Shown: positions 17,841 to 28,100 of the stretch, piece after piece
Layout of the letters: the number at the start of each line of letters is the position of its first letter
Position numbering within the stretch: the stretch's first letter is position 1
Assembly (NCBI GenBank): GCA_015232575.1
Contig: JADFZL010000002.1
Location: 186,001 to 250,000 of the forward strand
Length of the DNA stretch: 64,000 nucleotides
DNA from: Candidatus Rifleibacteriota bacterium
GTDB taxonomy: Bacteria; Muiribacteriota; Ozemobacteria; Ozemobacterales; Ozemobacteraceae
Direction of reading: 5' to 3'
The notes under the pieces: model-generated
What the model was told of the DNA's origin: nothing
The model's input: the letters and a program-made list of their open reading frames with translations, nothing else
Databases searched by the model: none
Position numbers and translations under genes: made by a program

Positions 17841-17873
17841 AAAAAGCCGGAAACCTGTGGTTCCCGGCTTTTT
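17841..17873 (-). terminator. Rho-independent terminator of the secreted protease gene
   Basis: A 15-bp stem with one mismatch (aaaaagccggaaacc against ggttcccggcttttt) and a 3-nt loop. T-runs on both sides make it usable in either direction; it lies 20 bp after the stop of the minus-strand protease gene. Confidence 0.85.
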
Positions 17874-17893
17874 AAGAAAACTATTTGTTTAGA

Positions 17894-19564
17894 TCAGTTT
17901 TCAGCGTGAACGGCGTTGAATTTGCCGATTACATCAAGATCTTTGCCAGTGAGGACTGTTCCATTGTAACTGGCAGGGGCAATTCCGCGCTTCTGGAAAA
18001 CCTGTGTAATAACTGGAGTGTTTTCGCTGTTGAAGAGGGTTTTGTCTGCAACAAGTATTGCATTGTAACCGTCGATGAATTTCGGTGAACCAGCTTTGAG
18101 AGAGTAAAAACTCTGTTCAATGATTTTGTCTGATTTTTCTGCACCGAGTGCAAGTCTGAGGTCCCAGAGAACTACGCCCCAGATTCTTCCGTCAGCGTGA
18201 ACTTCGCCCTGAATGTCTTCCGGGTAGTGAAGGTTATCGGTAAGGTTTCTGAGCCAGGGTTTGCCCATTTTCTGAACTGCATATTCGCCAAGAATCGGAT
18301 CATTTGAAAGTGAGCATCCGAAATAATCGGCCTGACCTTCGTTAATTGCACCAGATTCTTTTGAATAATTCAGAACGACAATCTGCTGAACGTGAGCATG
18401 TGAATATTCGTGGTAGCATACTGATTCTTCTTTGGCCAGGTCGTTAAGCTTGTTGCCATCGCCGAAAGCCATTGAATTTGTCTGAGGGCTGAAATAAGCA
18501 TTGTCATACTTGGTTCCATAATGAACAACTGCTTTAAGGGGTTTATCTAACTTGTTATATCCAAGATTCTTGAAGAAATCGTGAACGTTTGTGATATAGA
18601 AATAAATATTTGATTCGTCAAAGTGTGTGTTATCCGGATCATAGACGTGTTCATAAGTTTCTGAAATAGAACCTGCAGTATCTTCGTTTACGACCTTGGC
18701 ATAAAGACCTTCAAGGGTTTTGGTGGTAAGGTGATGCAGCGGAACATTTGTTGCAGAGGCAACGAGAGGATGATTCACGAATACTGAACCGAGTCCGGTT
18801 ACAGTTGGTGATGCCAGTGTAGCATTCTCAAAAGCCATCTGATTGAGCTGCCAGAGAACTTCGCCGTTCTCTGCGTTAACAAGAACTTCGAAATCGCCAA
18901 GTGGTTTTTCAGAAGGTATCATCATCTGATAAGCCATTACAGCGCTTCCATCTTCTTTTGGGAAAACTACGAGTTTGGAACTTATTTCAGATCTCTGATC
19001 TGCGGTTCCAATAGCTTTTTTTGCTGCGCTGATAGCTTCTTCCTGAGAAATCGCAATGGAATTTGTAATTTCATTTACAGTTGGGAAGGAACCATTTACA
19101 AGTTGAACAGTTTTGTCTTTGCCGATATTGACCTGAATCTGTGCATCCCGCACAGGATACTTGTCAAAATACATTTCAAATGTAACACTGTTCAACCCAT
19201 TCATTTCTTCAGTTTCAATGGTCTTGAGATCTGAAGATTTCTTCGAAGGAAGATTAAAAATGACTGAGTTGTCAATAAGATATGATTTTGCTCCGTTTTC
19301 GAGATCGCCAGAAATCGGAGTGGATAGTTTGCCGCGAATGCTGCTCAATCTCATACCATCATCAGAAAATGAAACCATTTCAATGTTTGTTGCAAGTTTC
19401 ATTTTTGCCAAAGCAGAAAGAAGAACCGGTGAAATCTGAACTTTTCCAGATTTAACTGTTTCTTTTTTGGAAGGCGTTTGAGTTGGTGAAAAATCAAAAC
19501 AATACGCAGACGAAGTGATCCCCAATGCCAGTGAAAGTGCCACCGATGTGAAAAGTTTCCTCAT
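17894..19564 (-). CDS. Secreted thermolysin/fungalysin-like zinc metallopeptidase
   Basis: A 556-residue exported gluzincin. Residues 1-22 are a signal peptide. Residues about 50-235 form the FTP/PepSY-type propeptide that keeps such enzymes inactive until maturation (ISQEEAISAAKKAIG, VLVNAENGEVLWQLN). The catalytic domain begins near 250 and has the zinc site HEYSH (385-389) with the third ligand Glu in GAINEGQADYFG (405-416). The segment VHADGRIWGVVLWDLR is where M4/M36 enzymes place their second catalytic His. The HEYSH and LWDLR pieces look nearer to fungalysin (M36) than to classical thermolysin (M4). It is monocistronic, ending at a strong terminator. Confidence 0.9.
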   Translation of the reverse strand: MRKLFTSVALSLALGITSSAYCFDFSPTQTPSKKETVKSGKVQISPVLLSALAKMKLATNIEMVSFSDDGMRLSSIRGKLSTPISGDLENGAKSYLIDNSVIFNLPSKKSSDLKTIETEEMNGLNSVTFEMYFDKYPVRDAQIQVNIGKDKTVQLVNGSFPTVNEITNSIAISQEEAISAAKKAIGTADQRSEISSKLVVFPKEDGSAVMAYQMMIPSEKPLGDFEVLVNAENGEVLWQLNQMAFENATLASPTVTGLGSVFVNHPLVASATNVPLHHLTTKTLEGLYAKVVNEDTAGSISETYEHVYDPDNTHFDESNIYFYITNVHDFFKNLGYNKLDKPLKAVVHYGTKYDNAYFSPQTNSMAFGDGNKLNDLAKEESVCYHEYSHAHVQQIVVLNYSKESGAINEGQADYFGCSLSNDPILGEYAVQKMGKPWLRNLTDNLHYPEDIQGEVHADGRIWGVVLWDLRLALGAEKSDKIIEQSFYSLKAGSPKFIDGYNAILVADKTLFNSENTPVITQVFQKRGIAPASYNGTVLTGKDLDVIGKFNAVHAEN

Positions 19565-19813
19565 TTTTTATACTCCTTACTTGTTAAGCTTATTTTTGAG
19601 GCTTATCGTTCTAAATTAACACAACTTGTACCGGAAGGCAATCATTTTTTGAAAAAATAGTTGACTTTTTTGGTACAAATAAATAGCAGTAAAATTATGC
19701 CTTGTATAGCTACTTTGACTCATGCTGTGTTACACAAAAGCCGAATTCCGGGAAACCTTGACGAAGGGGGAGGCGTTTCAGCTCCAGAATTTCTACAATG
19801 TCAGTTTGATCAA

Positions 19814-19863
19814 GCGGAGAAATCTTGCTTTTATCAGATCTCCCGCATTCGTTTGAGATGACA
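19814..19863 (-). repeat. Dispersed palindromic repeat, reverse orientation
   Basis: Reads gcggagaaatctt to gatctcccgcattcg and ends tttgagatgaca. This is the family consensus read from the other strand. Confidence 0.75.
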
Positions 19864-19988
19864 GAGTATAACATAATTAACACGCAAGGTTGCCCCCATA
19901 TTAAAGTTTTTGTGTTAGAAGTTTAGCGATTCTGTTGATGCATAAACTATTTTGTCATGCAGAAACGATGGGTTCTTTTTACCCGTAG

Positions 19989-20008
19989 GGGCGTGATTTA
20001 TCACGCCC
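19989..20008. repeat. Perfect 9-bp hairpin
   Basis: The arms gggcgtgat and atcacgccc flank a tt loop. No T-run follows, so it is unlikely to be a terminator. Confidence 0.6.
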
Positions 20009-20115
20009 GCTTTATAAAAATAACAGCATTTCTGAGGGCGCAATGAATTGCTCCCTTAAATACGCAAATTCTTAAAATTAAGAGGACAAATTGGCATGTT
20101 GACTTTTGGATGGGT

Positions 20116-20182
20116 TGTCATCTCATTACGAATGTGAGAGATCTCCGAAAATGTGAGATTTTTCCCTTCGGCCGAGATGACA
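20116..20182 (+). repeat. Dispersed palindromic repeat, full copy
   Basis: Runs from tgtcatctcattacgaatg through gagagatctc to tttcccttcggccgagatg and aca, with complementary arms. Confidence 0.85.
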
Positions 20183-20197
20183 ACATTTAAATGACCC

Positions 20198-20215
20198 CCG
20201 CAAATAGATTTGCGG
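20198..20215. repeat. Perfect 8-bp hairpin
   Basis: The arms ccgcaaat and atttgcgg flank ag, just after the repeat at 20116-20182. Confidence 0.5.
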
Positions 20216-20327
20216 TAATAAGCACATAAACTGAAGAGTTATTGCAGAGTGCCACCCTATTTTGCATGCAATCTCGATTTGCTGTCCAACATTCAGGCTT
20301 ACATGCAAAAATTTAGGTAATTTTTGT

Positions 20328-20356
20328 TTGACATCCTGTCGATTTTATGCTAATCT
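20328..20356 (+). promoter_or_regulatory. Sigma-70 promoter of dnaG-rpoD
   Basis: A perfect TTGACA (20328-20333), a 17-nt spacer and TAATCT (20351-20356). Transcription would begin about 25 nt before the ATG at 20388, which rules out the longer upstream open frame as the true start. Confidence 0.75.
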
Positions 20357-20387
20357 CAAAAATTCGAGTCTGGTTTTTGGGGCGAAA

Positions 20388-22184
20388 ATGAATAATTTGA
20401 AATCTGGCTTTATTCCTGAAGATCTGATTGAAGAAATCAGACAGAAGACTGATATTGTACAGATTATCGGCGAATACGTAAAACTTATTAAATCAGGAAA
20501 GACCTACAAAGCTCTCTGCCCCTTCCATCAGGAAAAAACTCCAAGTTTTCATGTAGTTCCTGAAAAACAGATATATCATTGCTTTGGCTGCAATAAAGGT
20601 GGGAATTCCTTTAAATTTCTAATGGAAGTTGAACGCCTTTCATTTCCCGAAGCTGCACGCTTTCTGGCGAAGCGTTCCGGAGTCCATATTCCTGAATTTC
20701 GTGATCCGGAATCGGACAGAAAAAACAAATTGTACAAAGTCCTTGATGATGCCGCATCAATATTTTCCGCGATGCTTTTTGATTCAGCGAGAGGAAAAAG
20801 TGCCCGCGAATATCTTTCAAAACGTGGAATAACCTCTGAAACATGCCGAAAATATCGAATCGGATATTCCCTCGACCAATATGACTTTTTAATTAAACGT
20901 CTTGGCGGAGACAACGAAAAACTTCAGATACTTGAAAAGACCGGCTTGATCCATCCGTTGAAAGAAAGAAGCGGTTTTTGCGATACGTTCAGAAATCGTC
21001 TTATAATACCTATTACAGACATTCAAGGCCGGGTAATTGCATTTGGCGGACGCACAATTGAAAACCGCGAGCCAAAATACCTTAACAGCCCTGAAAGCGA
21101 AGTTTTTCATAAAAGAAACACCCTTTTTAATTTCAAAACTGCCCTGCAGCCAATAAGAAAAAGAAACCGTGCTTTGCTCGTTGAAGGTTATCTTGACGTA
21201 ATATCCCTTGACCAGGCCGGAATAGATTATTCAGTTGCCACTCTTGGAACAGCAGTTTCACCAGAACAGATGGCGCTTCTCGCCCGAAACTGCGACGAAG
21301 TAGTTCTCTGCTACGATGCTGACGAAGCCGGACAGCGTGCTACGCTCCGGGCGATATCCATAAAGCGTGATGTACCGCTCAATGCAAGAGTTTTTACTTT
21401 TCCAGACCCAAAAGATGACCCTGATTCGTATATTCGGCGTGAAGGTGCTGAAAAGTTTGAAAAACTCCTTGAAGAATCTCGGGATATTTATACATTTATT
21501 TTTGAAAGACAAACAAAAGGGGTTTCGAAACCTTTGCCTGTTAATGTGAAAGAAAAGTTGATAGCCGAATTTAAACCGGTTTTTGCATCGGTTGAAAGTC
21601 CGGTTGCGCAGGAAGAAATTATTAGAAAACTTTCTTCCCTGCTCGAACTTTCTCCGGAAATGCTTTCAAGAGTATTTCAGGGAAAAATGTCACGCAGCGA
21701 AATTTCCAAACCTCAGACAACTTCAGGTAAGAATATCAGTTTGTTAAAGAGTCAGGAATTCATTATTCGTCATATTATTGAAGAACCTGACCTGTTCAAT
21801 AAAATTTCCAGTATTTTAAAATCAGGTGATTTTACAGATCAGCAGTTGCTGAAAATATTTGAATTTGTTCTTAAACTTCATTCAGAAAATAATTCCAGTT
21901 TTCATCCTTCCATGCTTCTGACAAGCTTAACTGACGAAAGTCTTGTTTCCCGTCTCAGTGAAATGATGGTCGCCATTGAGGAAAATCCTCTGCCGCCACT
22001 TGATGAATGCGTGCAAATTGTGGTTAAAGACCGCCTGAACAGGGAAATGAAAGATATTTCAAAACAGATACAGATTGCAGAACAGAAGGGTGACAGTCGC
22101 GAGGTTAACCGCTTGTTAGCTTTACATGCAGAATTGGGACAGCGCATGTTTGGCGGCAAAAATGAGCGGTTATCTTCGAATTAA
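20388..22184 (+). CDS. dnaG: DNA primase
   Basis: A 598-residue DnaG that makes RNA primers for replication. The N-terminal zinc ribbon uses C44, H47, C65 and C68 (CPFH and CFGC). The catalytic TOPRIM core shows LLVEGYLDVISLDQAG and CYDADEAGQ with the metal-binding acidic residues, preceded by the RNA-polymerase-like domain (FRNRLIIPI, GRVIAFGGRTI, PKYLNSPES). The C-terminal about 160 residues form the helicase-binding region. The frame is open upstream to 20262, but the -35/-10 pair at 20328-20356 and GGGGCG before 20388 fix the start. rpoD follows 18 bp downstream, the classical macromolecular-synthesis operon order. Confidence 0.97.
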   Translation: MNNLKSGFIPEDLIEEIRQKTDIVQIIGEYVKLIKSGKTYKALCPFHQEKTPSFHVVPEKQIYHCFGCNKGGNSFKFLMEVERLSFPEAARFLAKRSGVHIPEFRDPESDRKNKLYKVLDDAASIFSAMLFDSARGKSAREYLSKRGITSETCRKYRIGYSLDQYDFLIKRLGGDNEKLQILEKTGLIHPLKERSGFCDTFRNRLIIPITDIQGRVIAFGGRTIENREPKYLNSPESEVFHKRNTLFNFKTALQPIRKRNRALLVEGYLDVISLDQAGIDYSVATLGTAVSPEQMALLARNCDEVVLCYDADEAGQRATLRAISIKRDVPLNARVFTFPDPKDDPDSYIRREGAEKFEKLLEESRDIYTFIFERQTKGVSKPLPVNVKEKLIAEFKPVFASVESPVAQEEIIRKLSSLLELSPEMLSRVFQGKMSRSEISKPQTTSGKNISLLKSQEFIIRHIIEEPDLFNKISSILKSGDFTDQQLLKIFEFVLKLHSENNSSFHPSMLLTSLTDESLVSRLSEMMVAIEENPLPPLDECVQIVVKDRLNREMKDISKQIQIAEQKGDSREVNRLLALHAELGQRMFGGKNERLSSN

Positions 22185-22202
22185 CATACAGAGGAAAACA
22201 AG

Positions 22203-23321
22203 ATGAAAGTTCCCGCTGATGCTCCATCAAGTTCCAATAGCCCGAAAAGCCTTGAGTCGATAAGAACTGAACTTATCGAAAAAGGCAAAGCTCAGGGTTA
22301 TCTGAGCTATCAGGAAATAAATGCTGCTCTTCCTGACGGCATTGATACGTCACTATTCGAAGAAATTATCAACGAATTGATGGATTCAAATGTTGAGCTT
22401 GTTGATGACGAAGAAATTCGTCTCAAAGAAAAACTCAGAATGCCTGAGGAAAAGAAGGAAGATAGTGTCGCTGAAACACAGGATTTTGACGACATCGATG
22501 ATTCTGTTCGAGTATATTTACGCGAAATCGGAAAAATCAAACTTCTGACTATGCAGGAAGAAGTCATGCTCGCGAAAAGAATTGAGCATGGCGATCAGGA
22601 AGCTCAGAGAAAACTTATCGAAGCGAACCTTCGACTGGTTGTCTCCGTTGCTAAAAAATATACCAAACGTGGTCTTCTCTTCCTTGACCTGATTCAGGAA
22701 GGAAACCAGGGTTTAATCCGTGCAGTTGAAAAGTTCAAATATCGCAAGGGATACAAATTTTCTACTTATGCCATCTGGTGGATCAGACAGGCTATTACCC
22801 GCGCCATTGCAGATCAGGCCCGGACAATAAGAATTCCTGTCCACATGGTTGAAACAATTAACAAACTCAGAAAAGCCAGTAGAAAACTTGTTCAGAAACT
22901 TGGCCGTGACCCGTCGTTAGAGGAATTATCCGTTGAAGTGAGTTTGCCGCTTGAAAAAGTGAAAAATATCATGAAAACAGCAATGGATCCAATTTCTCTT
23001 GAGACTCCGATTAACGGCGAAGAAGATTCGCACCTTGGTGACTTTGTTGAAGACAAAAGTGCTCTTCCGCCCGCTGAAACGGCATTCAATCTCATTCTCA
23101 AAGAACAGATAAACAGAGTTCTGTCTACTCTCACTGAAAGAGAATCAAAGGTTATTAAATATCGTTTCGGCCTTGAAGATGGTTGGCAGCGCACACTTGA
23201 AGAAGTCGGTCAGAAATTCGGTGTTACCCGCGAAAGAATTAGACAGATCGAAGCCAAAGCTCTCAGAAAGCTTCGCCATCCGAGCAGATCAAAAAAGCTC
23301 AAGGAATTCTACATGGAATAA
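22203..23321 (+). CDS. rpoD: Primary sigma factor RpoD (sigma-70/SigA)
   Basis: A 372-residue housekeeping sigma factor that directs RNA polymerase to -35/-10 promoters. It has a short region 1.1-like N-terminus (residues about 15-80), region 1.2 ([15 protein letters not shown]), region 2 with [17 protein letters not shown] and the -10-reading [17 protein letters not shown], region 3, and region 4 with [20 protein letters not shown]. The C-terminus is [11 protein letters not shown]. It is compact, lacking the large non-conserved insert of E. coli RpoD, as in Firmicutes and many other phyla. GAGG precedes the ATG, and the gene ends at a strong terminator. Confidence 0.97.
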   Translation: MKVPADAPSSSNSPKSLESIRTELIEKGKAQGYLSYQEINAALPDGIDTSLFEEIINELMDSNVELVDDEEIRLKEKLRMPEEKKEDSVAETQDFDDIDDSVRVYLREIGKIKLLTMQEEVMLAKRIEHGDQEAQRKLIEANLRLVVSVAKKYTKRGLLFLDLIQEGNQGLIRAVEKFKYRKGYKFSTYAIWWIRQAITRAIADQARTIRIPVHMVETINKLRKASRKLVQKLGRDPSLEELSVEVSLPLEKVKNIMKTAMDPISLETPINGEEDSHLGDFVEDKSALPPAETAFNLILKEQINRVLSTLTERESKVIKYRFGLEDGWQRTLEEVGQKFGVTRERIRQIEAKALRKLRHPSRSKKLKEFYME

Positions 23322-23349
23322 CCGGAAATACTCTGAATCAGCTTCTCGT

Positions 23350-23389
23350 AAAACACAGGGGGTGCATCATCGCACCTCCTGTGTTTTTT
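23350..23389 (+). terminator. Rho-independent terminator of the dnaG-rpoD operon
   Basis: Arms aaaacacagggggtgc and gcacctcctgtgtttt around a short loop, followed by further T residues, 28 bp after the rpoD stop. Confidence 0.92.
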
Positions 23390-23450
23390 CAGGCAAACTA
23401 TGCAAAAACTTAAATAAAGGGCAAATTTGCAAATAAACTTTGGGGTGGGC

Positions 23451-23515
23451 TGTCATCTCGAACGAATGTGAGAGATCTCAGAAATGCGAGATTTCTCCCT
23501 TCGGTCGAAATGACA
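23451..23515 (+). repeat. Dispersed palindromic repeat, best full copy
   Basis: Left arm tgtcatctcgaacgaatg, centre gagagatctcagaaatgcga, right arm tttctcccttcggtcgaaat then gaca. The two ends are complementary over most of their length. This copy serves as the reference for the family. Confidence 0.9.
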
Positions 23516-23600
23516 TAGTTTAGTACTAACTATCAGTTGAATCTGAATAACTGCCGATATCCGTTTCGATATGATCTATCATTTCTGGAGAACATGAAAA

Positions 23601-24080
23601 ATGATACGCAGAACAATCAGAATTCTTTTTTTCATTTCACTTTTGCTTACGATATCTTCATTTTATAATAAGAACATGGCAGTTGACGGTAATATTACCG
23701 GAGTCGATGTCGTAGACCGTGAAAGAATGCTTCATCGTCTGAAGTTGATTCGGATGAAGCGCCCCGGCGATCATCTTACTACCTATAAAATTGCCAATAT
23801 CTATTATAGCCTTCAGATGGAAGACGAAGCAATCAAGGAATACCGCCGCTGTTTGAGAGAAAAGCCCGATTTTCCGCATGCAAAATGGTTTCTCAGTAAA
23901 GTACTTGAATCAAAAGGCTACTTCGATGAAGCATTCAAACTGGCAAGAGAACTCCTGGAAGAATTTCCGGAAAACTACAGATACTATTACCGCGCCGGAG
24001 AAATACTTGTACGCCTTGAAAAACCAGCTATTGCCAAAGAGTACTTCAAAAGATGCGACGACCTGATTTTCAAAAACTGA
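23601..24080 (+). CDS. Exported or membrane-anchored TPR protein
   Basis: A 159-residue protein with a hydrophobic N-terminus (about residues 8-22), acting as a signal peptide or anchor, and tetratricopeptide repeats from about residue 55 to 155. Examples are TYKIANIYYSLQMEDEAIKEYRRCLREKPDFPHAKWFLSKVLESKG and RYYYRAGEILVRLEKPAIAKEYFKRC. TPRs form helical scaffolds for protein contacts; nothing shows a catalytic role. GGAG lies about 11 nt before the ATG. A PfpI-like gene follows 119 bp later on the same strand. Confidence 0.8.
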   Translation: MIRRTIRILFFISLLLTISSFYNKNMAVDGNITGVDVVDRERMLHRLKLIRMKRPGDHLTTYKIANIYYSLQMEDEAIKEYRRCLREKPDFPHAKWFLSKVLESKGYFDEAFKLARELLEEFPENYRYYYRAGEILVRLEKPAIAKEYFKRCDDLIFKN

Positions 24081-24199
24081 TTCGGAAGATTGTTCAAAAA
24101 ATGGCGGAATTCAGTTCAATGTTTTTTGCGGGTAAATAAAATATAATCTTTCCTGTAAACGCGGATGCCGCGAAGAAAAAATAACAGGAGAAAACAGAT

Positions 24200-24946
24200 A
24201 TGAATACCCGAAAAATTTACACTGCCATTGTGATGACCATGGTTACATGCTTTATCATTCTTTCCTCAGAATCGCTTCAAGCAGTCGATTCAATGAATTT
24301 CCAGAATGTAAAATTCGAGGAAGTTGATTCAGGAATGCCGTACAATGTATCAGAAGTTCCGGTAGCAGATAAAGATTCCCTCAAAAATATCAGAATCGCA
24401 ATCGTTGCCGCTCATGGATTTGAGGAAATTGAAGGAACTTACCCGATTCGTCACATGCTTAAACGTGGTGCAACTGTAGATGTAATAACCCCAGACTGGA
24501 TAAAAGACCGTGTAATGGCAGTTCAGTTCCTGAAACCATCAATCTGGATTCCGGTTGATAAACAGATTTCTCAGGCAAAACCCGAAGATTATGACGCCAT
24601 TATAATACCAGGAGGAGCATGGAACCCAATTATAATGCGAACTGACGGCGCAATTCTGGATTTTATAAGAAAAGCTTTCGGAATGAACAAGTTGATCGCA
24701 TCAGTTTGTCATGGTCCTCAGGTGCTCATTAATGCAGGAATTGTAAATGGCAGAAATGTTACCGGTGTGGGTGATATAAGAATTGACCTTAAAAATGCAG
24801 GCGGAAATGTAATAGAAGATCGGCCGGTTGTTCTCGATAGAAATCTTTTGACAAGCCGTGATCCGAACGATATGGCAGAATTTTCAAAAGCAATCGAAGA
24901 ATATCTCTCAAAAAAATCAGGATTCGAAAATCTGCACAACAGATAA
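24200..24946 (+). CDS. Exported DJ-1/PfpI-family protein
   Basis: A 248-residue protein of the DJ-1/PfpI superfamily, which includes deglycases, amidases and proteases with a nucleophilic-elbow Cys. The Cys is C170 followed by H171 in ASVCHGPQ; the conserved Glu sits in AAHGFEEIEG (71-80), and YDAIIIPGGAWNP is the family strand-loop. An N-terminal hydrophobic segment (about 8-28, ending QAV) predicts export or anchoring; most family members are cytoplasmic. CAGGAG lies upstream. A terminator follows at 24966-25014. Confidence 0.85.
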   Translation: MNTRKIYTAIVMTMVTCFIILSSESLQAVDSMNFQNVKFEEVDSGMPYNVSEVPVADKDSLKNIRIAIVAAHGFEEIEGTYPIRHMLKRGATVDVITPDWIKDRVMAVQFLKPSIWIPVDKQISQAKPEDYDAIIIPGGAWNPIIMRTDGAILDFIRKAFGMNKLIASVCHGPQVLINAGIVNGRNVTGVGDIRIDLKNAGGNVIEDRPVVLDRNLLTSRDPNDMAEFSKAIEEYLSKKSGFENLHNR

Positions 24947-24965
24947 TATTACGTATTACTCATCC

Positions 24966-25014
24966 AACCTCCAGATTGAATGTCTGAATTTATCGACACA
25001 AATCTGGAGGTTTT
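24966..25014 (+). terminator. Rho-independent terminator after the PfpI-family gene
   Basis: The 12-bp arms aacctccagatt and aatctggaggtt are followed by a T-rich run. The loop is long (about 23 nt). Confidence 0.7.
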
Positions 25015-25089
25015 ACTTTGATTTATCAAGCCTGAACTGGCGCACGAATTAATTGAGACTGCTGTAATAAATTGCTGACAATAAATTGA

Positions 25090-25118
25090 TTGAATTTGAC
25101 GTAAAATAAAATTATAAT
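25090..25118 (+). promoter_or_regulatory. Sigma-70 promoter of the CheB-CheR-PAS gene
   Basis: TTGAAT (25090-25095), exactly 17 nt, then TATAAT (25113-25118), about 40 nt before the GTG start at 25159. It could drive the following signalling genes as well. Confidence 0.65.
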
Positions 25119-25158
25119 TAAGCGAGTAGAATTAAAAGTGATGCGGTGAGGGTTTTTT

Positions 25159-28100
25159 GTGCGAAAAAGAAAAACTGCTTTAAAATCACGAAAATTTGCT
25201 TCGAATATTAAGGAAAATGATAATTTAAGTTCTGAAAATATAATAAGTTTCCCGGTTGTTGGAATTGGAGCGTCAGCTGGCGGTCTCGCCGCGTTAGAAG
25301 CTTTTTTCTCAGGAATGTCACCTGATGCAGATTCTGGAATGGCTTTTGTAATTGTACAACACCTTTCTCCAGACCATAAGAGTGTTCTGACTGACCTTGT
25401 TAAGCGCTTCACCCGAATGCAGGTTTTTGAAATTGAAGATGGTACGAAAGTCGCACCAAACTGCACTTACATCATTCCGCCGAATCGTGATCTGGCAATT
25501 TTTGACGGTGCATTTTGGCTGTTTGAACCTTCTGCTATAGGCGGTCCGCATCTTCCAATCGATTTTTTCTTTCGCTCTCTTGCTCTTTTTCAACATGAGC
25601 TGGCTATTGGCATTATTCTCTCTGGAACGGGCAGCGACGGATCGATTGGAATACGTTCAATCAAAGCCGAAGGCGGTATGGTGATTGCCCAGACTCCTGA
25701 TTCAACAGAGTTTCATGGTATGCCCCAGTCGGCCATTTCTACCGGTCTGGTAGATTATATACTGACGCCCGATAAAATGCTTTCCCAGATAATTGCCTAT
25801 ATTTCACATGTATTCAGCAGAACTCCATTGCGTGAAATTCTATCAGAGCAATATATCAAGAGTGAAAATGATTTGAAGAAAATATTCATTCTTCTTCGGA
25901 ACCAGACTGGTCATGATTTTTCTCAATATAAACCCGGCACAGTAAATCGTCGTATAGAGCGGCGCATGGCAATTCACCTTATTGATAACATTGAGGAATA
26001 CATTTCTTACCTGCAGCAAACTCCGGAAGAGATTGATGTGCTTTTTCATGATCTGTTGATCGGTGTGACAAGTTTTTTTCGGGATTCTGACGTTTTTAAA
26101 GCTCTTGAACAGGATATTATTCCACGGCTTTTTACTTCGAAACCAGCGGGTTCTATCATTCGTGTCTGGTCACCAGGCTGTTCTACCGGAGAAGAAGCCT
26201 ATTCACTTGCTATCCTTCTTCTGGAATCCATGGAACTTCACAACAAAAATTTCAAAATACAGGTTTTTGCCAGTGACATTGACCGCCATGCGATTTTTTC
26301 TGCCCGCTCAGGTATCTATCCAGCCAGCATTGCTGCAGATATCTCCCGGGAAAGACTTGAGAAATTTTTTGTCTCGGACTCAGATAGTAATACTTATCGT
26401 GTTCATAAATCAATCCGTGATCTCCTGATTTTTTCTGAGCATGATCTGATTAGAGATCCTCCCTTTTCAAAACTTGATCTTATCAGTTGCCGGAATATTC
26501 TGATTTATATGAGCGCAGATCTTCAGAAAAAACTGATTCCATTGTTCCACTATTCTCTTAATCCGGGCGGTTTTCTTTTATTGGGAACGTCGGAAACAAT
26601 TGGAGAATTTACTGATTTGTACGATCTGCTGGATCGAAAACTGAAAATCTATCGGCGCAGCGAAGACTTTTCCAGTCCTTCAGTCTCTTCAATGGGAGTG
26701 CGTTTTTCACAATTCCGAAGAGATGAAGTTCTTGCACCTTTACCCAAAAAGGCTAATCGGGCAGAAGGATTGTCACTTCGTGAATTAACCGAAAGAACCT
26801 TGCTTCAATTGTATGCTCCTGTCAGTGTTCTTGTCAATCAGCGCGGAGAAATTCTATACCTTCATGGTCATACAGGGGCATTTCTGGAACTTCCACCTGG
26901 TGAATCAGGTTCGATCAATATTTTGAAAATGGCCCGTGAAGGATTGCGGCGTCCACTGACAACAGCATTAAATTCAGTAGTTTTATGTAAAGAGCCGGTG
27001 CATTATTCTGGACTTCATGTGAAAAATCATGAACAAATTTCTACTGTTAATCTCACTGTCCAGCCAGTAACGCCACCGTGTACTTTTCATGGCGACTCTT
27101 CTCAATCACTGTTTCTTGTTATTCTTGAAAAATCCTCTTCAGAAAAAGTTGATTTGAAAAATCTTTCTGATAAAGCAGAGAAAACTTCTTATCTGTATGA
27201 CACGGAAAATCATGACCGAAACACAACACTCAAAAAGGAACTCCAGGAAAAAGAAGAATATCTTCAGTTGACTGCTGAACAACTCGAAGCATCAAACGAA
27301 GAACTGCAATCCTTTAATGAAGAACTGCAGTCCGCAAATGAAGAGTTGCAATCTACAAACGAAGAACTGGAAACCTCAAAGGAAGAGTTACAATCAGTTA
27401 ATGAAGAACTGTCAATAGTCAATTCTGAACTTCAGGCCAAGGTATTAGAACTCTCAATAGTCAATAATGATATGAACAACCTTCTCACCGGACCTGAAAT
27501 TGGTACAATATTTGTTGATCATCAACTGAGAATATTGCGCTATTCGCCCTCTGCAAATAAGATTGTTAATCTTATTCCGGCTGATATTGGCAGGCCAATA
27601 AACCATATTGCATCTAATCTGATTGGTTACGAGCACCTGACAAGCGACATAAAGGCCGTTCAGAGAAACCTTGTTCCCAAAGAAATTGAAGTGCAAACTC
27701 AGATGGGTGCATGGTACCAGATGCGTATTCTTCCTTATAGAACGCTTGAAAACGTAATAGAAGGCACGGTGATAAGTTTTATAAACATTACGGAAATGAA
27801 ACTTGAAAGAGAAGCAACTCAAAAAACCAGAGAACATCTTCAGATTGCACTGAAATATTCCGGTACTGTTATTGCCATGACTGATCTTGAATTACGATAC
27901 ATCTGGATTCACAACCCTGATCCAAATTTTATTTCGTCTTTGTTCATCGGAAAACGTGATGATGAAATTGCGCTGAATAGCAGCACCCTCCGCCTTGTTC
28001 AACTAAAGAAGCGTGTTTTAAAAACCGGGTTTTGTGCGCGGGATGAAATTGAATTTTTTCAACCGCTTGGAAGTACTATTTCCGAAATTGTTGCTGAACC

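Larger units (their letters stand above)
17291..17893. other. Non-coding, repeat-rich stretch between clpX and the M4-like protease gene
   Basis: These 603 bases hold no plausible gene. They contain two copies of the ctgcgtaa repeat in opposite orientation (17392-17455 and 17662-17720), an AT-rich middle with short agatt/attag variants, a perfect 7-bp tandem array (17727-17810) and a terminator (17841-17873). Confidence 0.75.
19565..20387. other. Long non-coding stretch with several hairpins and two palindromic repeats
   Basis: About 820 bases between the divergent protease and dnaG genes. I see no credible gene: the open frames are short and lack a ribosome-binding site. It contains a reverse-oriented repeat (19814-19863), a hairpin at 19989-20008, a repeat at 20116-20182, a hairpin at 20198-20215 and the dnaG promoter. 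Confidence 0.7.

Noticed and set aside
19661..19861. 66-codon plus-strand open frame between the protease and dnaG genes
   Set aside because: No ribosome-binding site or family resemblance, and its end is made of the palindromic repeat.
20262..20387. In-frame upstream extension of dnaG
   Set aside because: It precedes the TTGACA/TAATCT promoter (20328-20356) and encodes a non-conserved leader.
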